A stretch of DNA of 64,000 nucleotides from Geosiphon pyriformis (lineage: Eukaryota > Glomeromycota > Glomeromycetes > Archaeosporales > Geosiphonaceae), in the NCBI GenBank assembly GCA_016748015.1, contig JAAOMT010000446.1, positions 125,752 to 189,751 of the forward strand, in the 5' to 3' direction. Positions 38,501 through 51,964 of this stretch are shown here, piece after piece. The notes under the pieces were generated by a model. That model did no database searches, was not told the origin of the DNA, and was given only the letters and a program-made list of their open reading frames with translations. Positions within the stretch are counted from its first letter, which is position 1. Each line of letters opens with the position of its first letter. A program made the translations under genes and the position numbers.

Positions 38501-38959
38501 AAAAGAACTGGATGGATTGATCATGTAGAAGGGATTAATGGGTATGGAGTCGAACCATCGGACGGTATTAGATGGTGGAGTTTTCAATTCAAACATCCGG
38601 TTGACGAGGCACACAAAAATACAATTTTGGCACCATTAAGAATTGTATTGCAAGGTAATTTCAGCTCATATATATTCTTGAACGGGACGCTAATTGGTAG
38701 ATATTATGGGAATGGAGATTCCTCGCAGCATGATTTTTATTTGATGGATGGCTTACTGAATCATGCCGAAGAGAACCAAATAGTGTTGATGGTTTACACA
38801 TGGGAGGTTGTCACGAAAGAGCAAATTAAGATTGAAATTCGAGGTTGGGAAGTGGACGACGTTCATAAAACAGGAAATCTAATTAGATTACGAGATGGTG
38901 CTCGTGATGAGTATGAATTAAAAAGTTGGATTGTTTGGCGAGACGTTTTTTCCTTATGA
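35573..38959 (+). CDS. beta-galactosidase, glycoside hydrolase family 35
   Basis: Cleaves terminal beta-galactose residues. Four exons (35,573-36,401; 36,486-36,634; 36,712-36,908; 36,979-38,959) give 1,051 residues, near the size of fungal LacA-type enzymes (about 1,000). The (beta/alpha)8 domain holds HGRPMFIISGEFHYWRVP, the acid/base glutamate E201 in LIGVQIENE and the nucleophile E333 in PLFIPELQGGW, followed by YMVYGGTNWG. The large C-terminal part comprises beta-rich domains, including two jelly-roll-like modules (around SGHILYRARF and WWSFQFKHP). There is no N-terminal signal peptide: the start MAALFKKLSPGRG is charged and hydrophilic, unlike secreted fungal GH35 enzymes, so it may act inside the cell or leave by another route. 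An N-terminal signal exon upstream was not found. It is convergent with the thioesterase gene. Confidence 0.94.
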
Positions 38960-39424
38960 TCAAACTAATGCAATTTGATATTATAAAAATTATTTTATTT
39001 TACTAGTCAATTTAATATATTTTAACTTTCTAATGATTAATGACATAAATTAAATAAAAAATATGTAAATGGTCCTTGCCATCACATTTGGTCTTGACTA
39101 TGGAATTCACATGAATCCAGCTCACTGGTTCTTTTCATAACAATTTTCAAATTGGATGTATTGGCTCCAACGATCTCTTTTTTAGTATATAAAACCCAAA
39201 TAACTCGCTCAATTCAAGGATCTATAACAAGAGGTATTCATTCAAAATTCACAAGGATCCTTGAAATGCAACAATATTGAAAAGTTAATTGATTTCCCAT
39301 CATTTACAGAAGGGGAAAATTTTGTTTATTTAAATTAAAATAATCTGCTTCAATGCGATTTTCATCGAGCTTCCGGCTAACGACTCAAAAGCTGTAGAGC
39401 CTACTTTGAATACTAGTGAAAATT
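38960..39424. other. intergenic between convergent genes
   Basis: About 465 bases between the GH35 stop and the proposed end of the thioesterase gene; should contain both polyadenylation regions. No other feature was seen. Confidence 0.5.
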
Positions 39425-41544
39425 TTATAAAAAGAACCGTGTCAACTCCTAAAGGCCCATATTATGTATTCTTTAAGAATTTACTTTTATTTCTCACCTG
39501 CTGAAATTCATCAGGTCTCAAAGATAATTCTTTTTGAACGAGCTCACGCCTCTGTCGCAATCTCCTATTTCTGCGCATTTCAGCTCCTTCACTTATAGAA
39601 TATTCCTCCTTTTTGTCTACTCTAACGCCAGGAACTGGTGTGGGAACGTTTGTCAGATCCACAGCGACTAGATGGAATAAAATTTTTTGCTGAAAATTTT
39701 ACTTTAGCCCATTTGTCATAAAAGTCCATATGTCAATAGATATCTTACCCATAGTATAAAATCCATCATTAGTAAAAAACCTTTCACCAGTCATTAGATT
39801 TTCTAAGGGACAAGAACCAATGAAAAAAACTCAGATTCCCTGCAGCTCGATCCCATCTAAGTATGTAAATACATACCAGCTTCAACTGTAACATAAATTT
39901 CTAAGCTAGAATGAAATGTACAAGATACCATCGATCGTACCGTAATACAGTCACCAACGTAGGTTGGTTTAAGAAACTGCAATGAATCAATACTTTTTGA
40001 AAAATATAAATGGGATTTTATCGTGTTGAATAATAATTTTTCATAGAGAAAACATCAATCCTTACCTAGCCAATAAGAGATATCGTCTGGCATGCCTGGA
40101 AGCACTGATAAGACAACATTGTTCCATCCATTTCATAATTTGACCACCGAATGTGATCTGTTGACAGAATAAGAATCCGATTTGCGATTGAGATTGAAAC
40201 TGCTTGAGAAACAGCTGTTTGGTAATCAGGCTAGAAAAAATCAAATACTTGTAATGTATTCGCGTGCTGAGGAAGTACAGTTTCTACCACTTCAGCAAAG
40301 CTTTCAGATATAGCCTTATGTGCTGGTTGAGGTATGTTTCCAGTTATCAATGTTGATTTTCTTCTTTTGAGATAGAGATTAGCAGGGTCATTGGATCCTT
40401 CTTCATTGTCATATTCTTCCGGCTCTTGTAAAAGTGCAGGAATTTCGGCACTGCTCATAGTCTCTGTATTCGTATTCTTTGACCATTCACGCATTAGTTC
40501 TCGTAGCACTGCCATCTTGCTTTCTTGAGAGTGTCCATCGTTATTAGATGGTTCCCTATGACTGATGCGCGCCTTGCGACGTTCCTCTGCCATATTAAAA
40601 CGTTGTGTTTCAACAGCAGTAGTTGGAATGATACGAGGAACTTGCGCAGTAGGATTAGGATTTCGCAATTTTGAAGATTTAGAACCATTTTGAACCAAGG
40701 CAACAAATGTCAAATATGCTAATATTCCAAAGATTAACCAATTGAATTGAAAATAATTAAGTATTAGACTAAATCCATTTTCCAAAATTGTCGCAAGGAT
40801 TTCTTGATCTTACCGTGGCAACAATATTTTTTTTTTCCAGTTAAAGGATTTTCAGTCTCAACTCTTACCCCAACCTGACAAGAAAAATCAGACAAATTGA
40901 GTAAAACACATCTTTACTTATGTAGCAACGGAATTCAAATTTTGTACTTGGTAGCTTGACATTTAGCTTACCATTTATGAATCCTACCTCCATTGACGTA
41001 TTCCAAGCCCTGTTTACACAAGCCTGAATAACAAGAAAATCGCCAACCTTGATTGGATGCATAAAGTGTACTGCATCAACACTTCGCGTCACCTTGAAAG
41101 TAAGATTTATTTTGTCAATAGTAAAAAATTGTGTTCCTTTATTATATTATCAGATTATCAATGTATAAAATTTTTAAAGTACGCATGGATGGGCTGCGTG
41201 CTTCTTAGCGGCTGTCCCGGCGGCAACATCAATCCACCCCAATACATCACCGCCAAAAACGAAACCACGAGTGTCTGCGTGTTGTGGTGATATAATTTCA
41301 GTCATAGTAATACTTTAGGAACATTTATATAAAAAATATTTAGAGCGAAGTTACATATAAATAGGCAGAACAAGGGAATCGTAGCTTACCGCGATGAATA
41401 GGCAGGTTTAGCCTCAGAGACCTTCCAATGAGAAGACTCATTCGTTGCTACGACGTTGGATTCCTCTAATAGGGGTCCCCCATCGGATTGAAACATCCAG
41501 TTAATAATATTTATTAGCCGAACACGTATTGCCTCCAAGCTCAT
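39425..41544 (-). CDS. acyl-CoA thioesterase with two hotdog domains
   Basis: Hydrolyses fatty acyl-CoA to free fatty acid and CoA. Ten exons (41,544-41,390; 41,312-41,183; 41,092-40,988; 40,874-40,814; 40,718-40,249; 40,157-40,066; 39,992-39,877; 39,802-39,749; 39,667-39,498; 39,448-39,425) give 458 residues. Hotdog domain 1 shows HADTRGFVFGGDVLGWIDVAA, SVDAVHFMHPIKVGDF and ACVNRAWNTSMEVGV; domain 2 shows LPQHANTLQITFGGQIMKWME, FLKPTYVGDCITVRS and TFHSSLEIYVTVEA. A long charged linker (about residues 160-300) separates them. The type resembles the ACOT11/ACOT12 (BFIT) group without a START domain. If the last intron is not removed, the frame instead ends at 39,462 (462 residues). There is no obvious targeting signal. 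It lies 208 bases downstream of ERV46 on the same strand. Confidence 0.92.
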
Positions 41545-41752
41545 ATTTTAGTGCATCAAAAGTGAAATGTATATTTTAGGCTTTTCAGAGGGATTGGCAG
41601 TTTATGTTTACAGTCTACGCTTCTATCAGTTATATTTATGTGCTCGTTTCTATTATAGTGCCTGAAATTACGTATAGTATATATTAGGCAACAAATTAAA
41701 TTAATATCTATCACTACAGAAAATGATCACGGATCATTAGTCTTTAATTTAA

Positions 41753-43463
41753 TCACAAATGTTTGCCCAATTCCATTTTTTTCTTGAGAGTTTTCTCAGC
41801 GTTGTAAATAAAACCATCCAATATTCCAGCAATGGTGAATATACCTCCGATGATTGCACACACTCCGGTTAGAAAATGGGTAAACCTTTTACGTTGTTCA
41901 CTATTTATAATCAACATAGGTGATATTTCATAATAAAAAAATACACCTGTCAAGAAGAAATTAAATAAACCGTTTAGCCGATTTTTATATAAATTTACTA
42001 AAGTGCATAGGGACTTACCGGGTAAACCGCTACCATGACTATGTGAATTAGACTTTTTAGCATGACCTGACAGATCTCGTTCATATTGGGTTACTGAAAA
42101 CTGATTTGTATAAATACTAGTTCCATTTAAATAATGAAATTGCGTTGCGACTACTTTGTGAAAATATTGATACTGGTAATTGCCTAATATAGTGTTTTAA
42201 TTAGAATTTTAAATTAAAAAATTAATCCCGCTAATTTTTTGACATGACTTACCTTCTTGAATTATCTTTTTTTCTCCATCCAAAGGGTTAATCACACCAT
42301 CAACTATTGGACCATAACTCAAATGATGAATTATGTGGGAAAAATCATGTTTAGTAGTATCATCAAGAAAAGGTTGAAGGTCATGAACATGCATATGATT
42401 CTGTTGAAAACTTTTCCCAGGAGCAAAATGAAAATTTCCTGCTACTTTATTCACTCTGACTGAACCAGCCAGGTTACATCCTTCTTTTGATTGAGATTTT
42501 AGTTTTTCTATCCATCCTTCTTTAATACACTATAATTAAGATTTTTTTACTGTTAAACCTTTGCTTTAAGGAAAGTTCAAGTGGAAAAATTTTACCTGTT
42601 CAATTTGGTCAGCCGTGGTAAATGACCAACCCTTTTTTACGTAAGCTTCTCGCACTTCTTCGCAAGTGTTACAGCATCCACTTTCCGGCTCTTCACCTCC
42701 ATAACAACTACCGCAATAGGGTTTTAAAGCTAGATCAGTTGAATTACCAGTATCGGTATTATTCACCAATTTGTGAAAATCTTTGGTTGCATCCCCAAGT
42801 TCTGTTTTACGCGTGAAATGCTTAAAAATGATTCAATATTGAGAATAAAGCATGTGAAATGGTCCTCACTGCGGAATGATATATTTTTTAGCGACCTTTG
42901 GCTTTCTCTATATGTACTTGATTTCCGTCAGGGTCCAGGCGAGTTTTATAGATATCGTGAGCTAAATCATCATTGTGTACTTCGCCTGCAGAGTCCAAAA
43001 CGTCAACACTTAATACTGAATCAAGAAAAATCAAATTTTAGTAGTAGTAGTAGTAGTAGTAGTATTTAAAAGGATGTTCAAATTAGCTCATTTCTTTTAA
43101 TCATTTATGTAGATGTTCCTTATTTCGAAACTCACAATAACATGGAACTTTGAGAAAAGTAACGTTTATGTTTATCGTCAGTTGTTCTTTTCGACTCTTA
43201 TCAACCACTAGTTGCCCCTTTATTTCAGGTCGCTTATAGTCAGCGTACTCAGACAATAATAATACAGCTATAAGACAGGCGCTTATAATCGTTACTATCA
43301 AAAAAGAGGCATTTAGTTCACTCTCAATGAGAAAATTCAAAGAAGTACTCGAGGCTTCCTTACACGTTGCACCATAATATGTTCTTACGCGAAAATCTTC
43401 AAGGGTCTTGGCATAGGCGTCAAGGCTTTGGAAACGACTCAGAAAAGAACCGTGTTTCGGCAT
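41753..43463 (-). CDS. ERV46: ER-Golgi cargo receptor ERGIC3/Erv46
   Basis: COPII-vesicle membrane protein that cycles between ER and Golgi with Erv41. Seven exons (43,463-43,364; 43,294-43,136; 43,015-42,896; 42,801-42,596; 42,529-42,253; 42,183-42,019; 41,946-41,753) give 406 residues, against 415 in yeast and 383 in human. Landmarks are LDAYAKTLEDFRVRTYYGA, the first membrane helix (LTIISACLIAVLLL, about 34-48), the Cys-rich luminal block CGSCYGGEEPESGCCNTC followed by EEVREAYVKKGW, NQFSVTQYERDL, GVFFYYEISPML, and the second membrane helix in HFLTGVCAIIGGIFTIAGIL near the C-terminus, followed by a short basic cytosolic tail. The conserved luminal Cys pairs are intact. The third donor is GTCGCT, a weak site, but it is required by the frame. 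Confidence 0.95.
43039..43064. repeat. TAG trinucleotide microsatellite inside an ERV46 intron
   Basis: About eight exact TAG units within the second intron of ERV46 (43,016-43,135). Likely length-variable between isolates. Confidence 0.9.
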
Positions 43464-46400
43464 ATTGTATATCGAGCAAATATCTTTGATCAGTCCAAAC
43501 TTGAACTAAGAGCTTACCTGTCATCACATTGTTTTAAAACAGTTAGATCGTCTAATTCGCCACTATGCAAAGAAATTAACCCACATGATGCTCACTTACA
43601 ATCGTAATAATGCAAAAAAATATAATTAAAATTCAACTAGCAAATTAAAATCCTATTTTTAAACACAATATATTTTTCAAAGTTGTAAACACTTTTTTAG
43701 GTTGTTTATTAAAGTTAAATTACTCTTTTATTATTTTTATTGTCATACAATACTTTTTTTTTTGTTATTTATTAGCTTGTTATATTTAATTATAATGTTA
43801 TATTGCTTAGAAAACCTGTTTTTGTAATAATCTTATTTAAAAAAAACTATTATTAAATTTATGTTTTATTTTTGTGTTCTTAAATTTAAATATTTAAACA
43901 CTATATCTTTTTAATAACTAATTGGTTTTGTTTAATAAAATAGTTTTGGTTTTTAAATATTTATATTTTTTGTATTTTTAATAAAATTTAATTACTTTAT
44001 TTAAAATATAATATTAAAATAAATAAATTTATATATTATATTTTTATTCTTAATTATAATAGTATATTATATAATAAATTTTTCTTATTTAATGAATTAT
44101 TATTAACATAAAAAGTTAGAAATTCATAATTTTATTTAGATAACACTATTAATTTTTATATTATTTACTTTTAAAAGCTAAATTATAGATTTAGTATACA
44201 AATTTTTTATATATAATTAATTATTTAAACTTAAATTAAAAACTATTTAATTATTTTTAAACTAAAAACATTTAATTTTTTAATTTTACTAAAGTATTTA
44301 GCATATATTTATTTATTTTTAACATATTTATGTTATTATTTTTTAATTATATTTTTATAAAACTTAATATTATTATTTAATATAATATATATTTTATATA
44401 TTTTTTTATAATTGATAATAATTAACAAAAACTTTAAAAACAACAAAAAGAAGTTTTTTTTCTAAAATTTAATGATAATAATACTGGTTTTTTTTGTAAT
44501 GGTTGTTTTAGCAAATAATATTAATAATACCAATATAAATAATACAACAAAAACTAAAAATATTAATATAAATAAGTATTATTTAGTAGAAAAACTATTT
44601 TTAGTTCAAACAATAACAGTAAATTAAAAATAATTAATATAAATACTATTTTTAAAGTATTAAAAATTAAAACATTTATAATAATTTTAATGAAAATAAT
44701 AAAGTTAATGTTTTTTTTACTTTTTTTTAAGATCAAAATAAATGTACTAATATTAAAAATTTTTATTTTAAATATAAATTTTTTAATTATTAATAAGAAG
44801 TTTTTTTAGTTTAAAAAAAAATATTTATCTTTTCAAAATTTAATAAGATAATTTATGTAATTTGTATATTTAAATTTAAACTATAAATTTAATAAGCAAC
44901 AATAATATAATAATTAATATTAATTTTATGCAATCAGTAAATAAATAAATAAATAAAAAAATTAAACAATAATAATTAAAAAAATTTTAATAAAATATTT
45001 AAAAAAACTATATGTATTATATTATTTGAATTTAATATTATTAAGTCAATTAAGATATAATTAATAAAGCTATAATTAATAAAGCTATAATAAAAAATAC
45101 TAATAGAATTTGGTATGATGAACCAAGCCAATTTTTTGGCATTAAAGTAGTCTATTTTTATTAAAAAAATATAAACTGTATAATTAAAATTAATATTAAT
45201 AAATTTTTTTAAAACACCAAAAATATTAACAAAATTTTAATTTATATTTTACTAATAAAAATAATTATACATAATTTGTAAGATTTTTTGAAGTTAATTA
45301 GTAAAAATAATTATTATCTAATTATATATATGTATATTAAATATATAATTATTTGTTTTAAATTTAAAAAATATTTAATAGTAATTTTAATTATAATTTT
45401 AATTCTTAAAACTTTAATTTAAAATAGATTAAGTTAAAATTATTTTTTTACTTTGCATATAAAAAATACAATTATGTTTTATTTTTATGTAACTTTAGTG
45501 TTTTATTAATTTTCAAAGCCAAAACCAATAAAAAACTTTTTTTAAAATTAAATAAATACAGATTTTTTGTTATTTATACCAAAAAACAGTTTTAATTACT
45601 TAATTAATATTTTTTAATAATTTTTTGTAGTTTTCTTTTATTTAATACTGCTGTTATTTTTTTTGTTAATTATATTTTCTATAAATATTTATTTAAATGG
45701 TTTTAAATAATTTTTAAAACTATTAACATATTAAGTTTTTGAAATTTCTTATAAATTGAATTTGTTTTTTTTGTATCCTTTTTTTTTTATTTCAATTTGT
45801 TGTATTTAAGATTTTTTTAATTGTTATAAGTTTAAATATAATTATAAATATTATAAATATGGTTTTTTGTCTTTAAATTATAATAGTTTAAAAATTTTTA
45901 TTGTTAAAATAGATAATTTAAAATCCAATATATTAGTGCTTAAAAAATTTGTAAATTTAATTTTAAGAAGATTAAATTATTTGTGTATTGGTTTTGGCTT
46001 TTTTTTATTCTTTTTTTTAATAACCAATTTTATTTAAAAAATTGTTATATGTAATATTTAAAACAAAATAATATTATTTTTAATATAAAAAAAACAGTAA
46101 TTTTATTTTTATTATAACAAAAATTAAATTAAAGTATAAAATTAAATCATAAATTAACAATAAATTTAATAGAATTTATATATTTATATCTAATTTAAAT
46201 TCGAATTTTCTGAATTCTAAAATTATTATTATATATAGATTATATATTAAAATTTCTGTTAATATATAATTGACTTATTGTAAAAGTATTTAATAAAAAT
46301 ACTTTTATTATCTTAAAAAATAGCTTTAATAAAAATATTTTATTGTCTTAAAAAATATCTTTAATAAAAATAATTTAAAATTTAATGTCAGTTTACAATT

Positions 46401-46849
46401 TAGATTTGGTTAATTTTTTTTTAATAGTTTATTTATTAAACCTTTAATATAAAAAACTTATATAGTATTAAAAAAACAATTAAATTTATTTTGGGGGTTT
46501 TTTTTTTTAATACTATAGTTATTTATAATATTTTAAATATACAGAATTTTTTTTATAAATTATAATACTATAATAATTTTTGTTAATTTAAAAGACTTAT
46601 TAATATTTAGTTTTGTGTTTTATATAAACAAACCAATAAAAATTATTAGAAATTTTAAGTATAAAAACACTAATAATCTTAAGTAAATTTAATTTAAAAA
46701 AATTTTTTTGTGTTAGATTATAATTATTTCAGATGTTTTTAGATTATTAAATTAAATAATAATTTGGATATTATGTAAAATTATTTTAAAACATTGTGTA
46801 TTTTTTTACAGATTAAGTATTTTCTAAATTTTAGTATAATAAGTTAATA

Positions 46850-47600
46850 TATATTGTTACAAGTTATTATTTGGGGTTTCAAAGCAAATAACAGATCTGT
46901 AACTTGATGCTTAATTGATATAATTAGGTTGGTTTCTAAAGATTTATTGATCTAAAGGTTTTTGTTGTGGAGTTCTTTGTATAATGGACAGAGATTTAAT
47001 GATAATATTGCTGTTGTTAATAAGTTGTTTTCCCAATTTCTTTTTTAGCTTGGTGGCCAAATTTATTCTGGTAGTCGTGCTTTTTTAGTAAGCTGTCTGT
47101 TAATATATATATAATTCTACCCTTATTTCTGAATTTTTTACCAGACTATTCATGACATCAATAACTTTAGTGCTTAATCTTTAATCAATTAGTAAAACAA
47201 AAAAATAACAAAGAAAATAAAAAAAATAAAAAAAAAATAAAAAAAAATAAAAAAATAAGCCAAGGCAGTTGCAAGTTAATATCCTGTTAATAGCCGTGAT
47301 CAAGAGCTATTGTTTTTATGTGGTTAAGTATCAATTACTATCAATATAAAGTATTGATAGTGGAAAGTAGATTAAGATAGTGAATAATTATTTATTGATA
47401 TTTGTGATGTCGAAGGTTGTTTAAATCAAATTTAAACTAAGAGGTCTGTCTTTTCTACTTCTAATACTATCACTATATATACATAATTAAGATTTCTCAA
47501 TTTCTCAATTCTTTACACCAGGAATCCTGCAATTCCTAGAATCCTGCAATTCCTCTAAAAGAAATTCTGGAATTTTACATTTACTACAATTATTTCTGAT
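46850..47600 (+). repeat. inserted repeat, copy 1 (plus orientation)
   Basis: Closely resembles the reverse complement of 51,965-52,735 over several hundred bases: shared blocks include GTGGAGTTCTTTGTATAATG-type, TTTACCAGACTATTC, TTAATCTTTAATCAATTAGT, GTGATCAAGAGCTATTGTTT and CTATATATACATAATTAAGA. It lies upstream of the plus-strand LINE fragment. Less AT-rich than its surroundings. It encodes no evident protein. Confidence 0.65.
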
Positions 47601-47649
47601 TGGCTAATTTATATGCTAATATACTTCCTATATTCTATAAGTAACAATG

Positions 47650-49460
47650 TAAAAAAAAATTTATATATTATGTTTTTATAATTAAAAATTATTAGTTTTT
47701 AAAATTTTTAAATCATTTGTTTTATGTATAAATAAATAATTATAAACTCTTTAAAAATTTTAATAATTTGAACTTTAATATATGATAAATTTAATTTTAA
47801 TATTATTAAATTAATTTTATTTAAAACTAAAAAAAATTATTGTCTTTTTAAATTTAATGAATTTTAAAAGATTAAAACAGATAAAATTAATATAATAATT
47901 TAAAAAAATATAAAAAATTTTATTAATAATATAGACTATATAATTTATATTATTTTAAAATATTTTTTTTATAAAATTATTTTAAATTATTTAATTATAA
48001 ATAATAAGTTATTTTAAATCTTATAATATTAAATTATTTGTTGATTAAATTATCAAAAATTAAATCAGAAAACATATTATATTTCACAAATATTTTTATT
48101 TTTAACAGTATTAATATGTTTTTTTAATTATATTAATAATATTATTTTTATTGATATTATAATTAAAATCAAATATAATAAACTTTTAGATATTATTAAA
48201 AAAATTTTTAATAGCAAAGCTGTTAATTTGTTTAATATTTTAAATAAGCTTTAAAAATATTGTAATAAATATATTATTGTTTTATTATTAAATTTGCTAA
48301 ATTTTTATTTAATATTAAAATTTGTTTCTGTTTAATAAAAAAAAGTTTAAATATTAATAATTCTAAAATTTTATAATTGAAAAAATTATAACTAATATTT
48401 ATTTTATTATTTTAATTAAAACTACCAAAAAAATTTTGTTAAAAATTTTATTTAATTGTATTTTTGCTATTTACAACAAATTTAATATTCTTTGTAAAAA
48501 TAATTTTTTGGTATTAAAAAATATTTCTATTTTTTTATTAATTTTTGCTGTAAATTTAATTGTAAAAATATTTTAAAAAAAATTATAAATTATAATTGGT
48601 TTTATAAAATATATATAAAATATATTATATTTACTGGAAGATTAAACTTAAGTCTAATATTATTAATAAAAACATAATTAAAAATGTAGATTAGGTTTAA
48701 ATATTATTAGTTTGATATTTTGACTTATATATAATTTCAAATTTTACAAGTAGACCTATTGCTAGTTTGTGTTTATATTTTATAAAAATTGTGTATTATT
48801 ATTTGTTTGTTATTATTTATAAATGCTTATATAATAGGGAATATTTTAGTGTATTATGTTTTTATTGTAAAAAGATGGAAGTTTTTGACTATTTTTTACA
48901 TACAAGATAAATTTTGTTGTTTGCAAAAGAATGTTTGAGTTTTGTATAGTTTAGTGGGATTCTATATTAGGATTGGACTTATTATTATCTTGTATCTTAC
49001 AAATATTTTTTTTATATATATTTAATAATATTATTTATACTGCTTTGTATAAAAATTTTGTGTTTAAAGAATAGTTTTTGAAAACTGTGTTTGTTTTTAC
49101 TTGTATCAAAGATGTAAATAAAAAGATTATTAACTTTATACAAGATTTGAGGATAGTTTATTGTATTAATATATAATTGATAAGGTTTAAGTATAAGATA
49201 ATTATAAAGAAAAATAATTTAATTATACATAATAGTTTTCTATCCTTAATAGTTTATAATCTGTCAATTTTATTTTTAAACAATATTGTTAAGTTGCTTA
49301 AAATTATAAAAGTGCATAGTATTAGTTTTGGCTTTTGTAAACTTTGCATATTTTTTTCTGGTATTAATTGTATAATTTCTGTTAAAATAAATTTATAATA
49401 TTGTTTTAATTGGCTCAAATAACTAATTATATATTTTTTATATATAATTTGTATCTAATT
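47650..49460 (+). mobile_element. plus-strand LINE fragment with RNase H tail
   Basis: Only the 3' end is still legible: a frame at 49,177-49,398 ends FGFCKLCIFFSGINCIISVK and matches the minus-strand frame at 51,147-50,953 (FGFYKSCLFFSSLSGKTTVY), the last residues of the LINE protein. It is followed by the LINE 3'-tail motif. The rest is too decayed to read. Confidence 0.55.
49405..49460 (+). repeat. LINE 3'-tail motif, plus orientation, copy 4
   Basis: TGGCTCAAATAACTAATTAT, then TTTGTATCTAATTTAGA, aligns with the copy at 22,991-23,040, with CpGs replaced by TpG/CpA or lost. It starts just after the stop of the plus-strand LINE fragment. Confidence 0.6.
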
Positions 49461-49899
49461 TAGATTATTTAATTTGATATATTATGCTAAATAGCATTTG
49501 AATTTTACTTATAAAATAAAATAAAAAAATAAAATAAAATATTTAATATAATTAGTTAATTTTATTTAAAAATTTAAAATATATAATAAATTTATTAAGT
49601 TTTTTGGTAATATTTATAGTAATAAAATTAACTAAATTATAACTGATTTTAGATTAATTATAATTACTAAAAAAAAATTGATATTTTTTTGTTAATAAAA
49701 AATTTATTTAAGTTTAGTTTAACTAAATCAATTTTTTTGCAAATATAATCTTAAAAAAAACTATTTTTAATAAATAATTTTTGCATTTAGTTTTAACTAT
49801 TTTGCAGTTAATTATTAATTACAAATTTGAATTTAGTTTTATTTTAAAAAATATGTATTAAAAATAAAATATAATAATTTAAAAAAACTTAAAATTAAA

Positions 49900-50450
49900 A
49901 ATTAATCTTTTAAAAAACTTTTTAAATAAAATTTTACATAATTTTTTGTTATAATTTAAAATTTTTTAAGCAGATTTAAATTAAAACTAAGATTGTATTA
50001 TTACTGATTTTTTTAAATACTTTAAATATTGTAAATTAGTTTTTTAATTATTGTTTTTTAGATTTATAAATTGTAAGTTAGATTTATAAAAATCTATTAC
50101 AATTTTCTATTAAGTTAAAAATTAGTTCAATTAATAATTTTTTGGTTAAAATAATCAGAATTTTTTTAAATTATAATATTATTTTTACAAATTCTCTGTT
50201 AATAATATTTTACTTAATAAATAATATTATTATATTAAATATTTTAGGTATTTTATTGTATTATAAAATAATTAGTATTTTGAAAAAATTTGATGTAGTT
50301 TTTATAAACAATTTATTAATAAATATAATTATAATTTTAATTAAAAAACTTTTTATTATTAAAAAAATCTAAATTTAAAGAGTTCTATACTGTTTTATTT
50401 GTTAATTAAAATTTTGGTTGTTAAAATATACATAATTTAAGTTATTTTTT
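49900..50450 (+). mobile_element. plus-strand LINE fragment, domain between RT and RNase H
   Basis: The frame at 50,142-50,372 contains ILNILGILLYYKIISILKKF, matching LDILRALLYYKKVKSLKRF in the minus-strand LINE at 53,459-53,220. It is a separate truncated insertion. Confidence 0.5.
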
Positions 50451-50889
50451 TGTACTTAAAAGTATTTAAAAGAAATGAATTTACTTATTATAAGTATTTT
50501 TATAAATAATTTATTAAAAAACTTAAGTTTATATAAAGTAATTAGTAATACTTTAATATTTTTTAAAAATTTAAACATAAATATTAGCATTTGTGTTTTT
50601 GGTTTAATTTTGTTAATATTGGCTAAATTATAAGCTATTTTTTTAATATTTGAATATATATTAGTATTTAATATAATAAAAATTTATTTTAATTACCAAA
50701 TTTTTTTTAATATTTATGTTTTTAAGTTTATTTGAAATTATTTAATTTTTATAATTATTGTTAAATAAAAAAAAACAGATTATTTATTTTATTTATAAAA
50801 AACATATTTTAGTTGTTTATTTTTTTTATTAATATTTAATGAGTGCAGTTTAATTATTATCTAGTATATAGAGTCAAAACTAAAGACTT

Positions 50890-50946
50890 TAACTAGACAT
50901 AATTTACACTTTTACTATATGTAACTAGTTATTTAGACCAATTAAG
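50890..50946 (-). repeat. LINE 3'-tail motif, minus orientation, copy 5
   Basis: On the minus strand it reads TTAATTGGTCTAAATAACT followed by AGTTACATATAG, directly after the stop codon of the large minus-strand LINE at 50,953. Confidence 0.65.
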
Positions 50947-51964
50947 AAAACACTATATTCTTATATAAACTGTAGTCTTACCACTTAGACTAGAAAAAAA
51001 CAAACAAGACTTATAAAAACCAAAGTTAATATCAAAAAACTCATCAACACCAATTAATTTAACTACTTTATCTGATAAATCCAGTACCAATCTACAAAAA
51101 GCATTAGAAATTATCCTATAATTACTAATTAAATCACACTTTTGCATATCTGCTCTGCATTTAAATCTAAACTTCTACAGATTAATATGATGTTGCTTAT
51201 ACAAGCCATGTACAAAACCAGAATCTGAATAGTCTTTTTATGATTTTTAAATATCTGTACAGCCTTATTATATTAATTTTTAAGAACAAAGCCTTTATAC
51301 AAAAAAGCATACAAGTCAACATCCAATAAACATAAATAAAAAAATTCTACTATGATAAAAATAAATACATAAAACTCTACCAAAAACTTTCAAATTGCAA
51401 TTTGTTTAAGCAAAATTTTTTTACAGACATCAAACTCTTAAACACATATGAACATGTAATTAGAAAACTCAACTTCTTTATACTGTAAATACAAAACACT
51501 TAAATATTTCTTATCATAAAGTTTTTTCCTAATAGTAATTAGTAATCTCTTATAAACTGTTTTCATAAAATACATACATAAACTAATTATAACCCAATTT
51601 GTAAAACCAGACAGCATATGTAAGTTTAGGTGTCAAACTGTAACAGTTTGAACCCAATCAACTTTTCAAACCAGAAAGCTATTCAGTATCTTAAAACCAG
51701 GCTCATTTTTTCAATAAACATAATACATTAATTTATAAATATTCTGAACAAAATAGTGAATATTATCAGTTATTAACAAACCATCAATCTTGATAAATCA
51801 TTCATATACATTACTAAACAGAATCATAGATATACTAACAGTTTCACTAGTCAAAGCATCCACTTTAACATTACTCAAAACACAAAAATAACTCTTAACT
51901 TTTGACCAAACTACTGAAAAATCTTTATCACTAATTAAATTTACTATGTGCTTTTTTTTCATTA

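Noticed and set aside
40158..40248. Coding-looking extension (LITKQLFLKQF) before the second thioesterase hotdog domain
   Set aside because: Joining CAA at 40,249 to ATC at 40,157 gives the conserved HANTLQITFGGQ; the stretch between them is an intron, and reading through its donor meets a stop after six codons.
46900..47000. Possible tRNA-like fold in the less AT-rich islet
   Set aside because: No acceptor-stem pairing or GGTTCGA-type B box; the region is part of the inserted repeat shared with 52,500-52,700.
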